Shown here piece by piece: positions 8,501-17,255 of a DNA stretch of 47,582 nucleotides. Source of the DNA: Aeromonas rivipollensis. GTDB taxonomy: Bacteria; Pseudomonadota; Gammaproteobacteria; Enterobacterales; Aeromonadaceae. The first letter of the stretch is position 1. Each line of letters begins with the position of its first letter. The notes below the pieces were generated by a model. It worked only from the letters and a program-made list of their open reading frames with translations. It was not told where the DNA came from and searched no databases. The stretch covers positions 4,505,001 to 4,552,582 of the forward strand of contig NZ_CP149130.1 in assembly GCF_037811135.1 (NCBI RefSeq), read 5' to 3'. A program made the position numbers and the translations under genes.

Positions 8501-9932
8501 TGCCGCGATACCAGGCCTCGGTGGTGCGCAGCGCCGTCTGCTGCGCCTCCAGCTCCACCGCCTGACGCTCCAGTTGCAGGGTTTGTATTCCCATTTCGTC
8601 GGCCTGGCGCCGGGTCTCCTGCAACAGAGTCAAGACAGCCTCGCTGCGCTCCATGATGGCCATGGCGCCCGCCAGCCTCGGCAACACCTCTTGCAACAGC
8701 AAGGTCTCGATCTCTCCCGGTGGGCGAAGACCGGCCAGCTCCAGTACCCCGAGCAGTCGATCGCCACGCATCACGGGTTGCACCAGCAGGTGGCTGGCCG
8801 GTACGCCCCCCAACTGGGAACGCACATGCCAGAATGACTCGGCCAACCCCTCCAGCTGGCGCGGCTGACGATCGATCGCACACTGACCAAGCAGCCCCTC
8901 GCCGAGGGCAACCTCTGCGGCCAGCGGATGTGCGGGATCATTGGCATAACCGCCCAACAGTCGCAGGCTGCTTGAGCCTTGCTGCAGGCTGTAGAGCCCC
9001 CCCTGGCAGGTACCAAGTGAGGGCGCCATGTGAGCGAAGAAGACTTGTGCCAGCTCTTGCGGCGTCTCTGCCTGTTGCAGGTCGACCTGCAGCAAAGAGA
9101 CGTGGGCCTTGACCTGGCGCTGCAGCTCGAGCTGACGCGCCTCGATCTGCAAGGTGGCGATGGCCCGCGCCAGATCACCGGTTTCGTTATGCATGTCGGT
9201 ATGGGGGATCGGCTGATCCAGTTGTCCCGCGGCCAGCTGGTCCACCGCGTGGCGTACCCGCTCGAGCGGGTTGCGTATCGACTTGCTGACCAACCAGGCC
9301 AGTATCAGCGCCAGCGCCAAGCCACCCAGCAGCAGAACATAGGTGAGTATGCTGCTCAGCTTGGCATAAGTGGCAATATGGGTGACCAGATCCCGCAGCG
9401 CTGTCTGCTTGAGCTGCGCCATTTGCTCCAGCAGCGTATCGGCACGAGTATCGAGTCGCTCGAACTCGTCGCCGTTGAGCAGCAGCTGCGCCTGCTCCTG
9501 ATGACCCTGGGCGGCCAGCTGCAGGGCCTGCTCACCGACCTGCTGATGGCGCCCAATCAATGATTCCAGCTCGGAGGCGCGGACCAGATTCTCGGTGCGC
9601 CAGAGGGTGGGTTGGGCCAGGGCCAGCTGATCCTGCAAATGCTGCCGGGCCGTCTGCACCAGTTTGATCGCCTCGAGCCGCACATGTGCATTGTCGGTAT
9701 CGATGGCTTTATGCAGCGCCAGCACTATATGCGGTAATTGCACCCGCGCCTCATGCAGGTTGAGGGCGCCCACCAGCTCCTGGTTATAGAGATGCTTCAG
9801 ATCGCTTGCCAGCTTGGCCTGGGTGCGCAGGCTCTGCACCCCGAGCGCCAGCGCCAACGCCAGCAGCACGGCGAACCCGATCATCAATTTGTGTCGCAGC
9901 GCGAGCCGCTCAAGGGGGGCGAGCACTCTCAT
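5547..9932 (-). CDS. Hybrid sensor histidine kinase (TM-HAMP-GAF-PAS-PAS-HK-REC-REC-HPt)
   Basis: This 1461-residue membrane kinase should sense a signal and pass phosphate along an internal relay. Domains seen: transmembrane helix 15-32, helical periplasmic domain to about 190, transmembrane helix 194-216, HAMP (about 217-270), GAF-like region (about 290-430), PAS (about 470-595) and a second PAS/PAC (about 605-725). Then come HisKA with MSHEIRTP (His745), HATPase with DTGIGM (894-899) and GGTGLGL (923-929), receiver 1 (Asp1036, Lys1090), receiver 2 (Asp1183, Lys1235) and HPt with [11 protein letters not shown] (His1329). All relay residues are present. It starts 21 nt after the HD-GYP gene, so the two form an operon. 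The signal is unknown. Confidence 0.93.
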   Translation of the reverse strand: MRVLAPLERLALRHKLMIGFAVLLALALALGVQSLRTQAKLASDLKHLYNQELVGALNLHEARVQLPHIVLALHKAIDTDNAHVRLEAIKLVQTARQHLQDQLALAQPTLWRTENLVRASELESLIGRHQQVGEQALQLAAQGHQEQAQLLLNGDEFERLDTRADTLLEQMAQLKQTALRDLVTHIATYAKLSSILTYVLLLGGLALALILAWLVSKSIRNPLERVRHAVDQLAAGQLDQPIPHTDMHNETGDLARAIATLQIEARQLELQRQVKAHVSLLQVDLQQAETPQELAQVFFAHMAPSLGTCQGGLYSLQQGSSSLRLLGGYANDPAHPLAAEVALGEGLLGQCAIDRQPRQLEGLAESFWHVRSQLGGVPASHLLVQPVMRGDRLLGVLELAGLRPPGEIETLLLQEVLPRLAGAMAIMERSEAVLTLLQETRRQADEMGIQTLQLERQAVELEAQQTALRTTEAWYRGIIEAAPDGMLVIGADGRILLTNPQLDKLFGYVSGELIGQSIECLVPEGGRSAHVALRDDFITHGSTRQMGANIEDLQGVRKDGSLFSVEIGLSHLPTLAGRGTCVCASVRDVSERRAMGARLRTASERLTLAQEAGGIGLFDIDLVTGHGYWTPQLENMFGLEPGGFGGTLDHWQALLHPDDATPARDAFEKAIANGDDRLEIDFRILRQRDGAVRTFKSLCRFTRTPEGTPLRATGVNIDVTALTEARAVAEEATQAKSAFLANMSHEIRTPMNAIIGMSHLALGTELDRRQRNYIEKVHRSAENLLGIINDILDFSKIEAGKMDLELIPFHLEDVLDNVANMIGLRAEDKGLELLFNTAIDLPTALVGDPLRLGQVLVNLGNNAVKFTERGEIVVGAELLGNDGSGLELHFWVRDTGIGMSNEQCEGIFQSFSQGDSSITRKYGGTGLGLSISKRLIELMGGRIWVESVPGQGSTFHFTAIFGRQDELLPRRMFTLDELRGVRALVVDDNASAREILYGMASSFGVEVDVADSGRMALAMLVEAERKHLPYDLVLMDWRMPGMDGVETVRQMHGANLARTPSVIMVTAFGREEVREQAELRGVMLPMVLTKPVTPSTLLEALGRALGKTPQLDTRLAERSEQSASATASLRGARLLLVEDNELNRELVNELLQGVGIELHQVFDGQQALDLLERDADFDGVLMDCQMPVMDGYTATQLIRQQPRFASLPVIAMTANAISGDRERVLACGMNDHIAKPINVDTMFATLAKWITPRARLPVKVAEVAPQAGIILPAELDGIDQAAGLATCRGHTDLYLRLLHKFLAANRGFTEQFEVALADTDPVAAARLAHSLKGTAGNIGAFGIAQAAAELERLCQSGAADDLVQAGLAEVELKLGPVLDALACLGEGEPAPKPLTQEPDLDLEPRLARLGRLLAESDSEAVEALLELRALALAPALADRLARVAQQVDRYDFDAALALLEG

Positions 9933-9953
9933 CGGGAATACCTTGTTTTTGGC

Positions 9954-11108
9954 TCAGGGGGTTGGGGAATGCTTGGCCGCCGGCAGCTTGGCCATGTCCT
10001 GATCGCTGTCGCTGAATCGCTCGGCGATGGCCTTGAATTGCTCGGCCGCAGACAGGAAGGCATCGCAAACGTCCGGATCGAAGTGCCAACCGCCGCCCTG
10101 ACGGATGATATCCACCGCCTCCTCGTGAGACATGCCAGGCTTGTACACCCGGCGACTGATCAGCGCATCATAGACGTCTGCCACCGCCATCAGCCGGGCG
10201 CTGATGGGAATGGCATCTCCGGCCAGACCCTGCGGGTAGCCGCTACCGTCCCACTTCTCCTGATGGCTGTAGGCAATCTCCTTGGCCAAGCGCAAAAAGT
10301 CCACCGAGATGCCGAGCTGATCCTCGGCCCGCTGGATGGCATCACGCCCCAGGGTGGTGTGGGTCATCATGATCTCGAACTCTTCCACCGTTAAACGGCC
10401 GGGTTTCAGCAGTATGTGATCCGGAATGCCGACCTTGCCGATGTCGTGCAGGGGGGCCGACTTGAACAGCAGCCCGATGGTGTCGTCATCGTCGAGGAAG
10501 TGGCGAAAACGGGGGTGATCCCGCAGCAGCTCGGCAAGCAGTTTGACGTAGTGCTGGGTGCGGCGAATATGGTTGCCGGTCTCGTTGTCACGGGTCTCCG
10601 CCAGCGAGGCCATCGCCTGGATAGTCACGTCCTGGATGGCCATCACCTCGCGGGTGCGGCGCTGGACCTCCTGCTCGAGAAAGTCGTTCTGATCCCGCAG
10701 GAAGTCGGCGGCCGCCTTGATCTTCAGCTGGGTATCGACCCGGGCCAGCACCCGGGGCGGGCTGATGGGTTTGGTGATGTAATCGACGGCGCCGAGCGCC
10801 AGCCCCTGGATCTCGCTCTCCACGGCAGTCATGGCGGTGAGGAAAATGATGGGAATATCGCGGGTGCGCGGGTCTTGCTGGAGCCGCTCGGCCACCTGAT
10901 GGCCGGAGAGACCCGGCATCATGATGTCGAGCAGGATGAGATCCGGCAGGGGATCTCCCTGCAGGATGCGCAACGCCTTCTCGCCGCTGTTGGCCACCTT
11001 GACCCTGTATTTATCCTTGAGCAAGGCGGCCATCAACATCAGGTTGTCCGGGGTATCGTCCACCACCAGCACGGTCGCGGGCTGATAAAAGTCTTGAGGA
11101 TGGTTCAT
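9954..11108 (-). CDS. Response regulator with HD-GYP c-di-GMP phosphodiesterase domain
   Basis: The 384-residue protein joins an N-terminal receiver (Asp17, Asp18, phosphoacceptor Asp61, Lys113) to a C-terminal HD-GYP domain, as in RpfG. The metal-binding HD pair is at 221-222 (PLHDIGKVGIPD) and the GYP motif at 290-292 (HQEKWDGSGYP), so it should hydrolyse cyclic di-GMP. A coiled linker (about 125-160) connects them. It is the first gene of the operon with the hybrid kinase, whose HPt or kinase core is the likely phosphate donor. This would tie an external signal to lower c-di-GMP. A ribosome site (CAGGAAG) precedes the ATG. Confidence 0.93.
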   Translation of the reverse strand: MNHPQDFYQPATVLVVDDTPDNLMLMAALLKDKYRVKVANSGEKALRILQGDPLPDLILLDIMMPGLSGHQVAERLQQDPRTRDIPIIFLTAMTAVESEIQGLALGAVDYITKPISPPRVLARVDTQLKIKAAADFLRDQNDFLEQEVQRRTREVMAIQDVTIQAMASLAETRDNETGNHIRRTQHYVKLLAELLRDHPRFRHFLDDDDTIGLLFKSAPLHDIGKVGIPDHILLKPGRLTVEEFEIMMTHTTLGRDAIQRAEDQLGISVDFLRLAKEIAYSHQEKWDGSGYPQGLAGDAIPISARLMAVADVYDALISRRVYKPGMSHEEAVDIIRQGGGWHFDPDVCDAFLSAAEQFKAIAERFSDSDQDMAKLPAAKHSPTP

Positions 11109-11214
11109 GGTGCTTCCTGCTCCAGTTCAATAATGAGTGAGCATCGCCATGAGCCACTCGATCTAGAGGAAGCTTAGCTTCGATATAAACGGCCTGCTTT
11201 CAATAAGTTGAGCA

Positions 11215-11252
11215 ATAAAAAACCGGCGCACCACTGGCATGGCGCGCCGGTT
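11215..11252 (-). terminator. Terminator of glmS transcript
   Basis: AACCGGCGC (11221-11229) pairs with GCGCCGGTT (11244-11252). The run of A on the left becomes a U tract on the minus strand. It lies 45 bp past the glmS stop. Confidence 0.85.
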
Positions 11253-11296
11253 TTCAGGCGGGATCTCCCTGGGCTGAGGGCCCAGTGAATCCGGGT

Positions 11297-13129
11297 TTAT
11301 TCCACGGTGACGGACTTTGCCAGGTTACGCGGCTGATCCACATCGGTGCCCTTGATCAGGGCGACGTGGTAGGAGAGCAGCTGCAGCGGCACGGTATAGA
11401 CGATCGGCGCAATCATCTCTTCCACGTGGTTCAGGCTCATCACCCTCATGGTCTCGTCGCTCTTGAAGCCGGCGTCGGCATCGGCGAATACGTAGAGGAT
11501 GCCGCCACGGGCACGGACTTCTTCCACGTTGGACTTCAGCTTCTCCAGCAGGTCGTTGTTCGGCGCCACCACTATGATGGGCATCTCGGCATCGATCAGC
11601 GCCAGCGGGCCGTGCTTGAGCTCACCGGCGGCATAGGCCTCGGCGTGGATGTAGGAGATCTCCTTGAGCTTGAGCGCCCCCTCCATGGCGATGGGGTACT
11701 GGCTGCCGCGGCCGAGGAACAGGCTGTGGTGCTTGTCGGCGAACTCTTCGGCCAGGGTCTCGATCTGTTTGGCCAGCGCCAGGCTCTCCTTGATGCGCAG
11801 CGGCAGGGCTTGCAGCGCCTTGACCAGCTCGGCCTCGGCGGCGGCACTCAGGTTGCCACGGCAGTGACCGACGGAAGCAACCAGCATCAGCAGGCCGGCC
11901 AGCTGGGTAGTGAAGGCCTTGGTGGAGGCCACCCCAATTTCGGCACCGGCCCGGGTCATGAAGGCCAGATCCGATTCCCGCACCAGGGAAGAACCCGGCA
12001 CGTTGCAGATGGCTAGGGAGCTCATGTAACCGGACTCCTTGGCCAGGCGCAGGGCCGCCAGGGTGTCGGCGGTCTCGCCGCTCTGGGAGAGGGTCACCAG
12101 CAGGCTGTTGGGGCGCACCACCGACTTGCGATAGCGGAACTCGGAGGCGATCTCCACGTCGCAGGAGACCCCGGCGATCTCTTCAAACCAGTAGCGGGCC
12201 ACCATGCCGGAGTTGTAGGAGGTGCCACAGGCGACGATCTGGACGTGCTCCACCTTGTCGAAGATGGCGCGGGCGCCGTTGCCGAACGACTCGACCACCA
12301 CGTGGTCGGTGCCCAGACGCCCTTCCAGGGTGTTGGTGATGGCCTTGGGTTGCTCGTAGATCTCCTTGAGCATGTAGTGGCGGTACTCGCCCTTGTCACC
12401 GGCGTCGTGGGAGAGCTCGGACTCCAGCTCCTCGCGCACCACGGCATTGCCCTGGGTATCGAAGATGTGCACGTCGCGACGGGTCACCTCGGCCACATCC
12501 CCCTCTTCCAGGAAGATGAAGCGACGGGTCACCGGCAGCAGGGCCATCTGATCGGAGGCGATGAAGTTCTCGCCGATACCGCGGCCGATCACCAGGGGGG
12601 AGCCGGAACGGGCCACCACCAGACGGCTGTCGTCACGGCTGTCCATCACCACTGTGCCGTAGGCGCCGCGCAGCTGCTTCACCGTGACCTGCATGGCTGC
12701 CAGCAGGCTGGGGGCGGATTTCAGCTCGTGGTGTACCAGGTGGGCGATCACCTCGGTGTCGGTGTCTGAGCTGAACTCGTAACCCATGCCCTGCAGCTGG
12801 CTACGCAGCTCTTCGTGGTTCTCGATGATGCCGTTGTGCACCACAACGATGTGTTCGGAGACGTGGGGGTGGGCATTGCGCTCGGACGGCTCGCCGTGGG
12901 TGGCCCAGCGGGTGTGGGCTATGCCGGTACCGCCGTGGACGGACTGCTCTTCCAGCGCCTTGGCCAGCTCGGCCACCTTGCCGAGGCGGCGTACCCGCTG
13001 CAGCGGCTGGCTGGCGCTGAACACGGCCACACCGGCGGAGTCATAGCCGCGGTACTCCAGACGGCGCAGACCTTCTACCAGGATTTCAGCCACATCACGT
13101 TGGGCCACTGCCCCGACGATGCCACACAT
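11297..13129 (-). CDS. glmS: Glutamine--fructose-6-phosphate aminotransferase GlmS
   Basis: GlmS makes glucosamine-6-phosphate from fructose-6-phosphate and glutamine, the first step toward UDP-GlcNAc for peptidoglycan and lipopolysaccharide. The 610 residues match the usual length. Cys2 after the start Met (MCGIVGAV) is the glutaminase nucleophile. The N-terminal amidotransferase domain covers about 1-240 and two SIS domains follow ([27 protein letters not shown]). It lies 54 nt downstream of a DeoR-family gene on the same strand, unlike enteric bacteria where it follows glmU. No glmS ribozyme is present. A degenerate copy of the DeoR operator candidate sits just upstream (13158-13170). Confidence 0.97.
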   Translation of the reverse strand: MCGIVGAVAQRDVAEILVEGLRRLEYRGYDSAGVAVFSASQPLQRVRRLGKVAELAKALEEQSVHGGTGIAHTRWATHGEPSERNAHPHVSEHIVVVHNGIIENHEELRSQLQGMGYEFSSDTDTEVIAHLVHHELKSAPSLLAAMQVTVKQLRGAYGTVVMDSRDDSRLVVARSGSPLVIGRGIGENFIASDQMALLPVTRRFIFLEEGDVAEVTRRDVHIFDTQGNAVVREELESELSHDAGDKGEYRHYMLKEIYEQPKAITNTLEGRLGTDHVVVESFGNGARAIFDKVEHVQIVACGTSYNSGMVARYWFEEIAGVSCDVEIASEFRYRKSVVRPNSLLVTLSQSGETADTLAALRLAKESGYMSSLAICNVPGSSLVRESDLAFMTRAGAEIGVASTKAFTTQLAGLLMLVASVGHCRGNLSAAAEAELVKALQALPLRIKESLALAKQIETLAEEFADKHHSLFLGRGSQYPIAMEGALKLKEISYIHAEAYAAGELKHGPLALIDAEMPIIVVAPNNDLLEKLKSNVEEVRARGGILYVFADADAGFKSDETMRVMSLNHVEEMIAPIVYTVPLQLLSYHVALIKGTDVDQPRNLAKSVTVE

Positions 13130-13157
13130 AGACTTCTCCTTGAAATGTAAGACGTTA

Positions 13158-13170
13158 ATTCGATTGGATA
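13158..13170. promoter_or_regulatory. Degenerate DeoR-type operator candidate upstream of glmS
   Basis: ATTCGATTGGATA matches 10 of 13 positions of the TTTCGATTCGAAA element found at the promoter of the neighbouring DeoR gene. It lies in the 54-bp gap between that gene and glmS, 29 bp before the glmS start. Confidence 0.4.
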
Positions 13171-13183
13171 ATAGATGTTTGGG

Positions 13184-13957
13184 TCAAACCGCCACGGGGG
13201 CGCAGATCAGTGCTATCCCCCTGGCTTGAATCTGTGCTCTGGCCTCGCTGTCCAGCCCCTCGTCTGTCACCAGGGTATGGATGCTGGACCAGGGCAGTTC
13301 GAGATTGGGGATCTTGCGGCCTATCTTCTCCGACTCGACCATGACGATGACCTCGCGGGACACCTCGGCCATCACCCTGGACAGGCCCACCAGCTCGTTG
13401 AAGGTGGTGGTGCCCCGCTCCGGGTCTATGCCGTCGGCGCCGATGAAGAGCTGGTCGAAGTCGTAGGAGCGCAGCACCTGCTCCGCCACCTGACCCTGGA
13501 AGGATTCGGAGTGGGGATCCCAGGTACCGCCGGTCATCAGCAGGGTGGGCTCGTTCTCCAGCTCGCGCAGGGCGCCAGCCACGTTGAGGGAGTTGGTCAT
13601 CACGATGAGGCCGCGCTTGCTGCCCAGCATGGGGATCATGGCGCTGGTGGTGCTGCCGCTGTCGATGATGATGCGGTTGTGATCGCGGATGCGCTCGGCG
13701 GCGGCACGGGCGATGGCCAGCTTTCGTTTCGAAACTTGATCCGGATAGCTGTCCACCACCATCTCGCTCGGCAGGGGAACGGCGCCACCGTAACGGCGCA
13801 GCAGCAGACCGCCGGTCTCCAGCACGGCCAGATCCTTGCGGATGGTCACTTCCGAGGTGGAGAAGTGCTTGGCCAAGGCATCGACGCTGACTTCGCCCTG
13901 TTCCTGCACCAGGGTCACTATGGTGTGACGGCGCTGTTGTGTGTTGCGTTTGGTCAT
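13184..13957 (-). CDS. DeoR-family transcriptional regulator next to glmS
   Basis: The ATG at 13957 gives 257 residues, the usual DeoR length. A longer frame from 14023 would run through the promoter and operator-like site, so it is rejected. The N-terminal helix-turn-helix (about 20-58: GEVSVDALAKHFSTSEVTIR, then RRYGGA) is followed by a sugar-phosphate-sensing domain with SGSTTSAM and FIGADGIDPERG. The ligand is probably a sugar phosphate, and gene order points to amino-sugar phosphates of the glmS pathway. Two near-identical 13-mers, one at its promoter and one inside its coding sequence, suggest self-regulation. Confidence 0.9.
   Translation of the reverse strand: MTKRNTQQRRHTIVTLVQEQGEVSVDALAKHFSTSEVTIRKDLAVLETGGLLLRRYGGAVPLPSEMVVDSYPDQVSKRKLAIARAAAERIRDHNRIIIDSGSTTSAMIPMLGSKRGLIVMTNSLNVAGALRELENEPTLLMTGGTWDPHSESFQGQVAEQVLRSYDFDQLFIGADGIDPERGTTTFNELVGLSRVMAEVSREVIVMVESEKIGRKIPNLELPWSSIHTLVTDEGLDSEARAQIQARGIALICAPVAV
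13722..13734 (-). promoter_or_regulatory. Intragenic DeoR-type operator candidate
   Basis: On the minus strand this reads TTTCGAAACGAAA, 12 of 13 identical to the site at 13966-13978. It lies inside the DeoR coding sequence, 244 bp from the promoter copy, a distance that would allow DNA looping by one regulator bound to both. Confidence 0.4.
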
Positions 13958-13965
13958 CTTAAAAG

Positions 13966-13978
13966 TTTCGATTCGAAA
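13966..13978 (-). promoter_or_regulatory. DeoR-type operator candidate at its own promoter
   Basis: On the minus strand this reads TTTCGAATCGAAA, a near-palindrome of the type bound by DeoR/GlpR-family repressors. It lies between the predicted -10 and the start codon, so binding would block transcription of the regulator and probably glmS. Confidence 0.55.
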
Positions 13979-13988
13979 GAATGGCGAA

Positions 13989-14016
13989 ATATTAATACCT
14001 TTTTTGGAAAAATCAA
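13989..14016 (-). promoter_or_regulatory. Predicted sigma-70 promoter of deoR-type gene (and glmS)
   Basis: Minus-strand -35 TTGATT (14011-14016) and -10 TAATAT (13989-13994) are separated by 16 bp. It faces away from blrA, so this is a divergent promoter region. Confidence 0.5.
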
Positions 14017-14081
14017 ACGGCAAATAGGATCCGATTTGGTTCGATGCCAGAATGGTCAGGCCGATTTATGACGAGGACGCC

Positions 14082-14756
14082 ATGCAAAAACGAGTCATCT
14101 GGCTGGTGGAAGATGAGGCCAGCATCGCCGACACCCTGATCTATGCCCTGCAAACCGATGGTTTCGAGGTGGAGTGGTTCCCCCTCGGCCAGCCGTTGCT
14201 GGCGCGACTGGAACAGTCGCGACCGGATTTTCTGATCCTGGATGTGGGGTTGCCGGACATAGGCGGTTTCGAGCTGTGCAAGCGGGTGCGGGCCCTGACC
14301 GACACTCCCCTGATGTTTCTCACCGCCCGCAGCGAGGAGATAGACAGGTTGATAGGGCTGGAGATAGGGGCCGACGACTACGTGGCCAAGCCCTTCTCGC
14401 CGCGGGAGGTGTGCGCCAGGGTGAGGGTGATACTGCGCCGCAGCCAGCCGAGCGCTCCCCAGCCCAGCGCCCTACTGGCACTGGACGAGGAGCGGGCCCG
14501 CATCTGCTTCCACGGTCAGCCCCTGACTCTCACCCGCTACGAATACCTGCTGCTCAAGACCCTGATGCAGGCGCCGGGGCGGGTCTACTCCCGCCAGCAG
14601 CTGATGGACCTGGTGTGGAGCGGGGCCGAAGAGAGCCTGGATCGCACCGTCGACACCCACATCAAGACCCTGCGCGCCAAGCTGCGGGAGCGGGACGCCG
14701 AGGCCAATCTGATCCTGACCCACCGCGGGCTGGGCTACAGCCTGGAGCTGGCATGA
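14082..14756 (+). CDS. blrA: Response regulator BlrA (CreB-like)
   Basis: BlrA is an OmpR/PhoB-type regulator that activates chromosomal beta-lactamase genes in Aeromonas by binding TTCAC tags. The start at 14082 (MQKRVIWLVEDEAS) matches E. coli CreB and has an AGGA ribosome site. An ATG 30 nt earlier is in frame but less likely. The 224 residues comprise a receiver (Glu10, Asp11, Asp54, Lys103) and a winged-helix DNA-binding domain (about 128-222, RTVDTHIKTLRAKLR, THRGLGYSL). It is followed 61 nt later by its kinase gene. The locus lies between glmS and glmU. Confidence 0.95.
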   Translation: MQKRVIWLVEDEASIADTLIYALQTDGFEVEWFPLGQPLLARLEQSRPDFLILDVGLPDIGGFELCKRVRALTDTPLMFLTARSEEIDRLIGLEIGADDYVAKPFSPREVCARVRVILRRSQPSAPQPSALLALDEERARICFHGQPLTLTRYEYLLLKTLMQAPGRVYSRQQLMDLVWSGAEESLDRTVDTHIKTLRAKLRERDAEANLILTHRGLGYSLELA

Positions 14757-14817
14757 GCCACAGGGGATCGCAACGGCCAGGCAGGCCAGGGCAGCGGAAC
14801 CACCGAGGGGGACGGCC

Positions 14818-16239
14818 ATGAGGATAGGGTTGCAACTGCTGTGCGGTCTGGTGCTGATCTTCGCGCTGGCCGCCTGGTTCGTGCTGGAGATCTTCGTCGA
14901 GGAGATCAAACCCGGGGTGCGCAGTGCCACCGAGGATACCCTGGTGGACATGGCCCAGCTGCTGGCCCCCCTGGCCCTGGACGACCTGCAGGAGGGGAAG
15001 ATGGCGGATGGCCGGCTGGCCAGCGCCTTTGCCCGCCTCAACCAGAGCCCCATCAACGCCCTGATCGACGGTCACCTCAAGCAGCAGGCGGAGTACCGTA
15101 TCTATGTGGTCGACGCTAAAGGCAAGGTGGTCTATGACTCGGACGGGGTAGATCTGGGCAAGGACTATTCCCGCTGGAACGACGTCTACCGCACCTTGCG
15201 CGGGGAGTATGGCGCCCGCAGCACCCGCAGCGATCCTGACGATCCCGCCAGCTCGGTGATGCACGTGGCCGCCCCCCTGCGCGAGGGGGACGAGATCCTG
15301 GGTTCCCTCACTGTCGCCAAGCCCAACCGCACCCTGCTGCCCATGATAGAGCGCAGCGAGCACCAGCTGTTGCAGGGGGCAGCCCTGCTGCTCTGCCTCT
15401 CGCTGCTGATCGGCGCCCTGCTGGTGTGGTGGCTCACCCGCGCCATCGGCAAGCTGGTGCACTACGCCGATGCGGTCAGCCAGGGCCAGCCCGCCAGCCT
15501 GCCGAGGCTCCACAGCCCGGAGCTGGACCGGCTCGGTCACTCCCTCGAGACCATGCGCCGCCAGCTGGACGGCAAATCCTACATCGAAGCCTATGTGCAC
15601 AGCCTGACCCATGAGCTCAAAAGCCCGCTGGCCGCCATCCGCGGGGCAGGGGAGATCCTCGCCGAGGCACCGCCCCCCGAGGTGGCGCGGCGCTTTATCG
15701 GCAACATCAATCTGGAGACGGCCCGCATGCAGCAACTGATCGAGCGCATGCTGCAGCTGGCGCGCCTCGAATCGGGGCAGGGGCTGGACAGACAGGCCAT
15801 AGCCCCCGCCACACTGGGCAGGCGGGCTCTGGATGCCCGCCAGATAGTCGCTGCCCGCCGTCAGGTAGCCCTGGCGGCAGAGCTCGCCGACGCCCCCAGG
15901 CAGAAGTGGGATCCCCTGCTGGTGGAGCAGGCGCTGGGCAACCTGCTGGACAACGCCCTCGATTTCTCACCCACCGGGGGTCACATCCGGCTGAGTGGCG
16001 CCATGGAGCAGGGGGGCTACTGCTTCCGGGTGCGGGATCAGGGACCCGGCATCCCGGACTATGCGCTGCCGCGGATCTTCGAGCGCTTCTACTCCCTGCC
16101 CAGACCCGACAAGGGCAAGAGCAGCGGCCTCGGGCTCAGCTTTGCCGCCGAAGTGGCCCGCCAGCACGGCGGCCGGCTGACCCTGGGCAACCAGCCGGAA
16201 GGGGGGGTGCTGGCCGAACTCTGGCTGCCTGCCGGCTAG
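14818..16239 (+). CDS. blrB: Sensor histidine kinase BlrB (CreC-like)
   Basis: BlrB is the inner-membrane partner of BlrA. In Aeromonas the pair responds to cell-wall stress, for example when penicillin-binding proteins are inhibited. The 473-residue protein closely follows E. coli CreC: transmembrane helix 4-26, periplasmic sensor domain with DYSRWNDVYRTLRGEYGARST (117-136, CreC-like), transmembrane helix about 185-206, HAMP, H-box SLTHELKSPLAAIRG with His265, N-box NLLDNALDF and G-boxes DQGPGIPDYALPRIFERFYS and SSGLGLSF. A purine-rich ribosome site (GAGGGGG) precedes the ATG. The stop is followed by the beta-lactamase gene. Confidence 0.95.
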   Translation: MRIGLQLLCGLVLIFALAAWFVLEIFVEEIKPGVRSATEDTLVDMAQLLAPLALDDLQEGKMADGRLASAFARLNQSPINALIDGHLKQQAEYRIYVVDAKGKVVYDSDGVDLGKDYSRWNDVYRTLRGEYGARSTRSDPDDPASSVMHVAAPLREGDEILGSLTVAKPNRTLLPMIERSEHQLLQGAALLLCLSLLIGALLVWWLTRAIGKLVHYADAVSQGQPASLPRLHSPELDRLGHSLETMRRQLDGKSYIEAYVHSLTHELKSPLAAIRGAGEILAEAPPPEVARRFIGNINLETARMQQLIERMLQLARLESGQGLDRQAIAPATLGRRALDARQIVAARRQVALAAELADAPRQKWDPLLVEQALGNLLDNALDFSPTGGHIRLSGAMEQGGYCFRVRDQGPGIPDYALPRIFERFYSLPRPDKGKSSGLGLSFAAEVARQHGGRLTLGNQPEGGVLAELWLPAG

Positions 16240-16244
16240 GGGAC

Positions 16245-16260
16245 TTCACACTGAACACAC
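16245..16260 (+). promoter_or_regulatory. Partial cre/blr tag before OXA gene
   Basis: TTCAC (16245-16249), six bases, then CACAC (16256-16260). The first half-site is perfect and the second matches 3 of 5 positions of the TTCAC-N6-TTCAC tag bound by CreB/BlrA. It lies about 85 bp upstream of the beta-lactamase start. Confidence 0.55.
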
Positions 16261-16343
16261 AGAGTCGGGCTAAGCTGCGCCTCCTCGGATAGGGTCCCGC
16301 CCGGACCCGTCGATACGCGTTCTGATGCATCAAGGAGATGTTC

Positions 16344-17138
16344 ATGCCCCGCATTCTGTTGTCCGGCCTGCTTGCCGCCGGCCTCTTCTGTGCCTTGCCC
16401 GCCAGCGCCACCACGGGCTGCCTGCTGTTTGCCGATGGCAGCGGCAAACCCCTCAGCGCCCAGGGTGACTGCGCCAGCCAGCTGACGCCCGCCTCCACCT
16501 TCAAGATCCCCCTCGCGCTGATGGGCTATGAGAGCGGCTTCCTGGTGGATGAACAGCTGCCCGCCCTGCCATTCAAAGCCGGTGACCCTGACTTCCTGCC
16601 GGAGTGGAAGCAGACCACCACCCCGAGCAGCTGGATGAAATTCTCGGTGATCTGGTACTCCCAACGCCTCACCGAGTGGCTGGGAGAGGCGCGCTTCCAG
16701 CAGTACGTCGACCGCTTCGACTACGGCAACCGGGAGCTCTCGGGCAACCCGGGCAAGCACGACGGCCTGACCCAGGCCTGGCTCAGTTCCAGCCTAGCCA
16801 TCAGCCCCCAGGAGCAGGCCCGCTTCCTCGGCAAGCTGGTGAGCGGCAAGCTGCCGGTCTCCGCCGAAGCGGTACGCCGCACCAGCACGCTGCTGCGTCA
16901 GCCCGACATCGATGGCTGGCAGATCCACGGCAAGACCGGTATGGGCTACCCCAAGCTGCTGGATGGCAGCCTCAACCGGGATCAGCAGATCGGCTGGTTC
17001 GTCGGCTGGGCCAGCAAGCAGGACAAGAAGCTCATCTTCGTGCACACAGTGGTACAAAAACCCGGCAAGCAGTTCGCGTCCCTCAGGGCAAAGGAAGAGG
17101 TGTTTGCCGCCTTGCCAACAGAGCTGAAGAAACGCTGA
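16344..17138 (+). CDS. ampS: Class D beta-lactamase, OXA-12/AmpS family
   Basis: This is the intrinsic class D serine beta-lactamase of Aeromonas, a periplasmic penicillinase. The start chosen is the ATG at 16344, because AAGGAG (16332-16337) sits 6 nt before it and directly abuts the earlier ATG at 16338. This gives 264 residues with a signal peptide (MPRILLSGLLAAGLFCALPASA). Active-site motifs are intact: STFK 51-54, SVI 101-103, YGN 127-129 and KTG 197-199. Its place between blrB and blrD links it to the BlrAB stress circuit, and a partial blr tag lies upstream. The exact OXA number cannot be fixed without a database comparison. Confidence 0.95.
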   Translation: MPRILLSGLLAAGLFCALPASATTGCLLFADGSGKPLSAQGDCASQLTPASTFKIPLALMGYESGFLVDEQLPALPFKAGDPDFLPEWKQTTTPSSWMKFSVIWYSQRLTEWLGEARFQQYVDRFDYGNRELSGNPGKHDGLTQAWLSSSLAISPQEQARFLGKLVSGKLPVSAEAVRRTSTLLRQPDIDGWQIHGKTGMGYPKLLDGSLNRDQQIGWFVGWASKQDKKLIFVHTVVQKPGKQFASLRAKEEVFAALPTELKKR

Positions 17139-17143
17139 TCCCC

Positions 17144-17169
17144 AACCGGCGCCTGGCGCCGGTTTTTTT
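17144..17169 (+). terminator. Terminator after OXA gene
   Basis: AACCGGCGCC (17144-17153) pairs with GGCGCCGGTT (17155-17164; the real loop is a few bases larger), followed by seven T. It begins 5 bp after the stop codon, so blrD needs its own promoter. Confidence 0.9.
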
Positions 17170-17176
17170 ATCCCCC

Positions 17177-17192
17177 TTCACTCCCACTTCAC
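17177..17192 (+). promoter_or_regulatory. cre/blr tag (TTCAC-N6-TTCAC) upstream of blrD
   Basis: TTCAC (17177-17181), TCCCAC, then TTCAC (17188-17192) is a perfect cre/blr tag. A third TTCAC lies at 17209-17213. BlrA should bind here and activate blrD, as CreB does for creD in E. coli. Confidence 0.85.
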
Positions 17193-17255
17193 AGGGCCCC
17201 ATCCCCGCTTCACCCGACCAGGGCACACTCGACCCCATCAACAAGGAGAGGCGTC

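Noticed and set aside
5538..8837. A 1099-codon open frame on the plus strand
   Set aside because: It is antisense to the hybrid kinase, whose domains and motifs are clear. The translation is rich in Gln, His and Arg with no known domain, as expected for a shadow frame in GC-rich DNA.
13130..13183. glmS ribozyme or riboswitch
   Set aside because: The gap before glmS is only 54 bp and has no structure of the right size.
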